Assembly: GCA_944372715.1 (NCBI GenBank)
Contig: CALVZZ010000015.1
Location: 1 to 26,797, forward strand
Length of the DNA: 26,797 bases
DNA from: an uncultured Clostridia bacterium
Lineage (GTDB): Bacteria > Bacillota > Clostridia > Christensenellales > UBA1242
Direction of reading: 5' to 3'
Positions 23,768 through 26,797 of this stretch are shown here, piece by piece. The notes under the pieces were generated by a model, which saw nothing but the letters and a program-made list of their open reading frames with translations, was not told the origin of the DNA and ran no database searches. The position numbers and the translations under genes are program-made. Position 1 is the first letter of the stretch; each line of letters begins with the position of its first letter.

Positions 23768-24259
23768 ATGAAATATATTTTATTAGGAGTTATAGTTTTT
23801 ATTTGTGGATATATAGGATACGGATTATCTAAATATTACATTGTTAGATTAAAATTTTTTAATGACTTATTGAATTTTGCAGAAAAATTTGAAACAGAAA
23901 TAAATTTTAGTAAAACCAAATTATTAAATGTAATTGATAACTTTAAAAGTTCAAGTAAAGAATTTGTTTCTGTGTTGACCAATTATAAAACCTTTTTAAA
24001 CAATGGAAATTTGATAAGTGATACTCTTTTGTTCGAAAAGATAAAAATATTAAAAGATGATGAAAAACATAATGTTTATATGTTTTTTAATGAACTTGGA
24101 AAGCTTGATGTTTATAATCAAACCAAACAAATACAAAATTATAAGCAAAAATTTAACGATATTATAAAAAGTTGCAGTGAAGATAAAAAAAAATATGGCT
24201 CTTTATATATGAAACTAGGAATAATCACTGGTTTATTATTTTCTTTATTGCTCTTTTAA
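23768..24259 (+). CDS. spoIIIAB: Stage III sporulation protein AB
   Basis: This 163-residue protein has an N-terminal membrane helix (about residues 2-20), a cytosolic-type helical middle beginning RLKFFNDLLNFAEKFETEINFSKT, and a C-terminal helix (GIITGLLFSLLLF). That matches SpoIIIAB, a membrane component related to type II secretion GspF-like proteins. The middle segment with paired Leu and Glu residues is characteristic. The start is an ATG with GGAGA inside the end of spoIIIAA. Position two in the operon supports the call. Confidence 0.9.
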   Translation: MKYILLGVIVFICGYIGYGLSKYYIVRLKFFNDLLNFAEKFETEINFSKTKLLNVIDNFKSSSKEFVSVLTNYKTFLNNGNLISDTLLFEKIKILKDDEKHNVYMFFNELGKLDVYNQTKQIQNYKQKFNDIIKSCSEDKKKYGSLYMKLGIITGLLFSLLLF

Positions 24260-24268
24260 GGAGGGAAT

Positions 24269-24463
24269 ATGGGGGTTGAAATAATATTTAAAATTGCAGC
24301 TGTTGGAATTTTGACTGCTGTTGTTGGACAAGTATTAAAACATACTGGAAAAGAAGAAATTGCAATGCTTACAACTCTTGCTGGTCTTGTAATTGCATTA
24401 TTGATGGTTTTAAATTTAATTGTTACACTTTTTGATACTGTAAAAGGATTATTCAATTTTTAA
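24269..24463 (+). CDS. spoIIIAC: Stage III sporulation protein AC
   Basis: SpoIIIAC is a tiny two-helix membrane protein of the SpoIIIA complex. The 64-residue product shows both hydrophobic helices (about 4-22 and 33-54) and the conserved VGQVLKHTGKEE loop between them. A strong AAGGAGGG lies just before the ATG. Length and position between AB and AD are as expected. Confidence 0.93.
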   Translation: MGVEIIFKIAAVGILTAVVGQVLKHTGKEEIAMLTTLAGLVIALLMVLNLIVTLFDTVKGLFNF

Positions 24464-24471
24464 AAGGACTT

Positions 24472-24855
24472 ATGGATTTATTTAAAATTTTAGGAATTGG
24501 TTTAATAACCTGCATAACTAGTCTGATTGTAAAACAAGTTAAACCTGATGTTGCTTCAATTATTTCAATAGCTGGTGGTGTAGTTATACTTTTAATGGTG
24601 GTCGATTATGTCGGTCAAATTTTTGATGTATTTAAAGTTGTGATGAATAAAACGGGTTTGCCATCAAATTTGTTTAGTATTGTTTTAAAAATTGTTGGAA
24701 TTGGATATTTAACAGAATTTGCTGGCAATATATGTTCAGATGCTGGAAGTAATAGTTTGGCAGATAAAATATTACTTGCAGGGAAGATTATGATTTTATT
24801 TATGAGTTTACCTATTATTACAAACATAATTGATATAGTGGTGGACTTGCTATGA
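24472..24855 (+). CDS. spoIIIAD: Stage III sporulation protein AD
   Basis: This 127-residue membrane protein has three to four hydrophobic helices. Its N-terminal half repeats the SpoIIIAC pattern (VKQVKPDVASIISIAGGV), as is usual for SpoIIIAD. The sequence IGYLTEFAGNICSDAGSNSLADKI is characteristic of the family. The Shine-Dalgarno is AAAAGGA. Its stop overlaps the spoIIIAE start in an ATGA, which implies translational coupling. Confidence 0.93.
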   Translation: MDLFKILGIGLITCITSLIVKQVKPDVASIISIAGGVVILLMVVDYVGQIFDVFKVVMNKTGLPSNLFSIVLKIVGIGYLTEFAGNICSDAGSNSLADKILLAGKIMILFMSLPIITNIIDIVVDLL

Positions 24856-26036
24856 AAAAATTTTTAATTATTTTGTGCTTATTTTTATTTATATTTACTT
24901 TTCAGTCTAAATTTCAATCTTTTGTGTTTGCAGAAGATGATACAAATTTAGAACAAGAAATAGAAAATACTGTTAACAATCAACTTGAAGATTTGGATTT
25001 GAGTGGGCTTGAAAGTATATTAGATAATTTGAATAAAAATCAAAGTTCCATTTTTGGTTCTACTAGTTTTATTGAAAAGCTACAAAGCATTTTAAATGGA
25101 GAGTTTTCTGACAATGCTGGAAGTGTTTGGCAGGCTATATTGCAACTAATATTTGAAGAACTTTTACAATTTTTGCCATTGATTGCAACAATTATTGCAA
25201 TTTCAATTTTATCTGGAATGATAGGAGATTTGCGTAGTTCAAATTCAAAATCAATCGCCGATATAACACATTTTGTGTGTTATGGTGTGATTATTATTTT
25301 AGTTGTTAATGCTTGCACTAATGTTTTGACTTTAACTTCAACAACCCTGCAAGGACTAAAAAATCAAATTGATGTTGCTTTTCCAATTTTATTGACAATT
25401 TTAACTGCAATAGGTGGCACATCATCTGTTGGAGTATATCAACCATCAGTTGCATTATTTTCTGGAACAATTATGCAAATATTCACCCTCATTCTTATGC
25501 CACTTTTCATCTTTTCACTCGTTTTTACCATTATTTCAAATTTATCTCATTCTGTAAAATTAGAAAAATTTAGTAGTTTTTTTAATAGTCTTTTTAAATG
25601 GATAACAGGTGCAATTTTTACTATATTTATTGGCTTTTTAGTAATTCAAGGCATAACAGCAGGTAGTTTAGATACTGTTTCTATAAGGACTGCAAAATAT
25701 GCGATAAGGAGTTATATACCAATTTTAGGGGGGTACTTATCAGAAGGTTTTAATGTAATTATGGCAAGTTCAATTTTAATTAAAAATGCAATAGGTGCAA
25801 GTGGATTATTTTTGATGTTTGCAAGTGTAATAGTACCTGTGGTTGAAATAGTATTACTTATGCTTTGTTTAAAATTGGTTGCTGGAATTTTAGAGCCACT
25901 TACTGATAGTAGAATTTCTAATTTTATAAGTGGAGTTGCAAAAAGCTTGATTATGCCTATCGTTTTAATTATAGGTGTTGCGTTTATGTATCTCATCTTT
26001 ATGGGATTAATAATTTGTACAGGGAATTTTATATAG
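24852..26036 (+). CDS. spoIIIAE: Stage III sporulation protein AE
   Basis: SpoIIIAE is the large polytopic membrane protein of the SpoIIIA complex. It begins with a signal peptide (MKKFLIILCLFLFIF, likely cleaved after the VFA near residue 27). An acidic extracellular segment of about 65 residues follows, then roughly seven to eight membrane helices. The family segments GMIGDLRSS and PILGGYLSEGFNVI are visible. The 394-residue length is normal. The start overlaps spoIIIAD by four bases and the stop carries the spoIIIAF Shine-Dalgarno. Confidence 0.95.
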   Translation: MKKFLIILCLFLFIFTFQSKFQSFVFAEDDTNLEQEIENTVNNQLEDLDLSGLESILDNLNKNQSSIFGSTSFIEKLQSILNGEFSDNAGSVWQAILQLIFEELLQFLPLIATIIAISILSGMIGDLRSSNSKSIADITHFVCYGVIIILVVNACTNVLTLTSTTLQGLKNQIDVAFPILLTILTAIGGTSSVGVYQPSVALFSGTIMQIFTLILMPLFIFSLVFTIISNLSHSVKLEKFSSFFNSLFKWITGAIFTIFIGFLVIQGITAGSLDTVSIRTAKYAIRSYIPILGGYLSEGFNVIMASSILIKNAIGASGLFLMFASVIVPVVEIVLLMLCLKLVAGILEPLTDSRISNFISGVAKSLIMPIVLIIGVAFMYLIFMGLIICTGNFI

Positions 26037-26044
26037 GAGTGAAT

Positions 26045-26521
26045 ATGACTGCTTGGATTTTAGCAATAACAGGTGTAACTGTCTTATCTGTGGTGGTTGA
26101 TTTAATTTTACCAAATGGGCAAACGGCAAAATATATAAAAAATGTTTTTGCCTTTATTATGATTTTAGTAATAATTTCTCCTTTGCCATCATTAATAAAT
26201 GGTAAGTTTACTATTGATAATATATTAAGTAGTGAAGAAATAACAATTCAAGAAAACTTTATATATCAAGTAAACAAAGACAAAATATCAGCACTAGAAA
26301 CTGGTATTACTGAAATACTTGAAGAAAAAGGCTTTAAAAATGTTTTGATTACAATTGATGCCGATATCTTTGAAATTGATATGCAATTAAAGTCGGTTAA
26401 TGTCGATTTATCTGATTTGGTTATAGATGGAAATTCGTCACATATAGATATAAAGAAAACAGTAACTGATGTTGTTAATCAGATTGTTGGAGAGGAGGTG
26501 GTTGTAATTTTTAATGAATAG
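26045..26521 (+). CDS. spoIIIAF: Stage III sporulation protein AF
   Basis: SpoIIIAF is a membrane-anchored protein with a soluble ring-building-motif-like domain. Two N-terminal helices (about 2-20 and 34-52) include the conserved DLILPNGQTAKYIKNVF between them, followed by a soluble domain of about 100 residues. The ATG at 26045 has AGGAGTG overlapping the spoIIIAE stop and gives 158 residues. An in-frame upstream ATG at 26015 would lie inside spoIIIAE and lacks a ribosome binding site. The last eight bases overlap spoIIIAG. Confidence 0.92.
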   Translation: MTAWILAITGVTVLSVVVDLILPNGQTAKYIKNVFAFIMILVIISPLPSLINGKFTIDNILSSEEITIQENFIYQVNKDKISALETGITEILEEKGFKNVLITIDADIFEIDMQLKSVNVDLSDLVIDGNSSHIDIKKTVTDVVNQIVGEEVVVIFNE

Positions 26522-26797
26522 TTTTTTTGAAAAATTTTTTAAAAAACTTAAAAGCATAAAACATATTGAAATTTTAATTGCCGTATTGTTTGGGGTTATT
26601 TTACTAACATTGTATTTAACAACGATTAGCAGTGATAACACAAAATCATCTTCAACAAGTTCTGGATATACATTTCAGGTGGAGGACAGGCTTGAAAATG
26701 TACTTTCTAAAATAGATGGGGTTGGAAATGTTTCTGTTATGGTTATGCTTGAAGAGGGCGCAGAATTAAACAGTGAAGTAGTTCCAAAAGTTAATTC
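26514..26797 (+). CDS. spoIIIAG: Stage III sporulation protein AG (3' end outside window)
   Basis: The first 94 codons are visible. A Lys-rich cytosolic start (KFFKKLKSIKHIE) leads into one membrane helix (about 19-37), a Ser/Thr-rich linker, and then EDRLENVLSKIDGVGNVSVMVMLEEG, the opening of the SpoIIIAG ring-forming domain that stacks in the mother-cell/forespore channel. The ATG is fixed by an upstream in-frame stop. The best Shine-Dalgarno, GGAGGTGG at 26494-26501, is about 12 nt away, longer than usual. spoIIIAH is expected next, outside the window. Confidence 0.92.
   Translation, partial: MNSFFEKFFKKLKSIKHIEILIAVLFGVILLTLYLTTISSDNTKSSSTSSGYTFQVEDRLENVLSKIDGVGNVSVMVMLEEGAELNSEVVPKVN

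Noticed and set aside
1..26797. Mobile elements, CRISPR arrays or phage genes
   Set aside because: No transposase, integrase, regularly spaced repeats or phage structural genes were seen on either strand.

Overview
The window is AT-rich (by eye about 30% G+C) and gene-dense, uses TGA as a stop codon, and carries a spoIIIA operon. That points to an endospore-forming, low-G+C Firmicute, most likely an uncultivated member of Clostridia. The species cannot be told from the sequence. Most genes are on the + strand and tightly packed, with stop/start overlaps and Shine-Dalgarno sites inside the preceding stop codons. I see no mobile element, CRISPR array, rRNA or tRNA.

Layout. (1) 1-5244: the 3' end of an actin-like MreB/Mbl-type gene, then priA, def, fmt, rsgA and rpe. 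These cover replication restart, formyl-methionine metabolism, 30S maturation and pentose-phosphate epimerisation. The rsmB, prpC and prkC genes that often sit between fmt and rsgA are absent. (2) 5281-8656: an accessory-looking stretch. It holds an unrecognised putative lipoprotein, an orphan ABC-type ATPase with decayed catalytic motifs paired with a small PucR/CdaR-type helix-turn-helix protein, two divergent uncharacterised small proteins around a perfect inverted repeat, and an intracellular-type subtilase. (3) 8649-9701, minus strand: a stand-alone murG whose 3' end overlaps the subtilase gene. (4) 9820-14707: a clear sigma-A promoter drives a type IIA topoisomerase pair, best read as topoisomerase IV (parE, parC). 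The ParC-like subunit has an unusual Asn/Glu-rich N-terminal extension of about 144 residues.

(5) 14747-22127: the translation/ribosome-maturation operon rimP-nusA-rnpM-infB-rbfA-nrnA-truB, followed by an endonuclease IV-like TIM-barrel gene. A strong promoter and a short GC-rich leader hairpin precede rimP. (6) 22125-22800: efp with its own promoter and a strong intrinsic terminator. (7) 22858-end: spoIIIAA-AB-AC-AD-AE-AF-AG, the mother-cell side of the SpoIIIA-SpoIIQ channel that feeds the forespore; spoIIIAG is cut by the window end.

The window is mainly housekeeping. The parts most worth a second look are the ABC-like/HTH pair, the divergent small-protein/subtilase region with its palindrome, and the ParC N-terminal extension with a possible second internal start. 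Five gene starts were moved to downstream ATG codons with better Shine-Dalgarno sites (the ABC-like gene, rnpM, nrnA, spoIIIAA, spoIIIAF).
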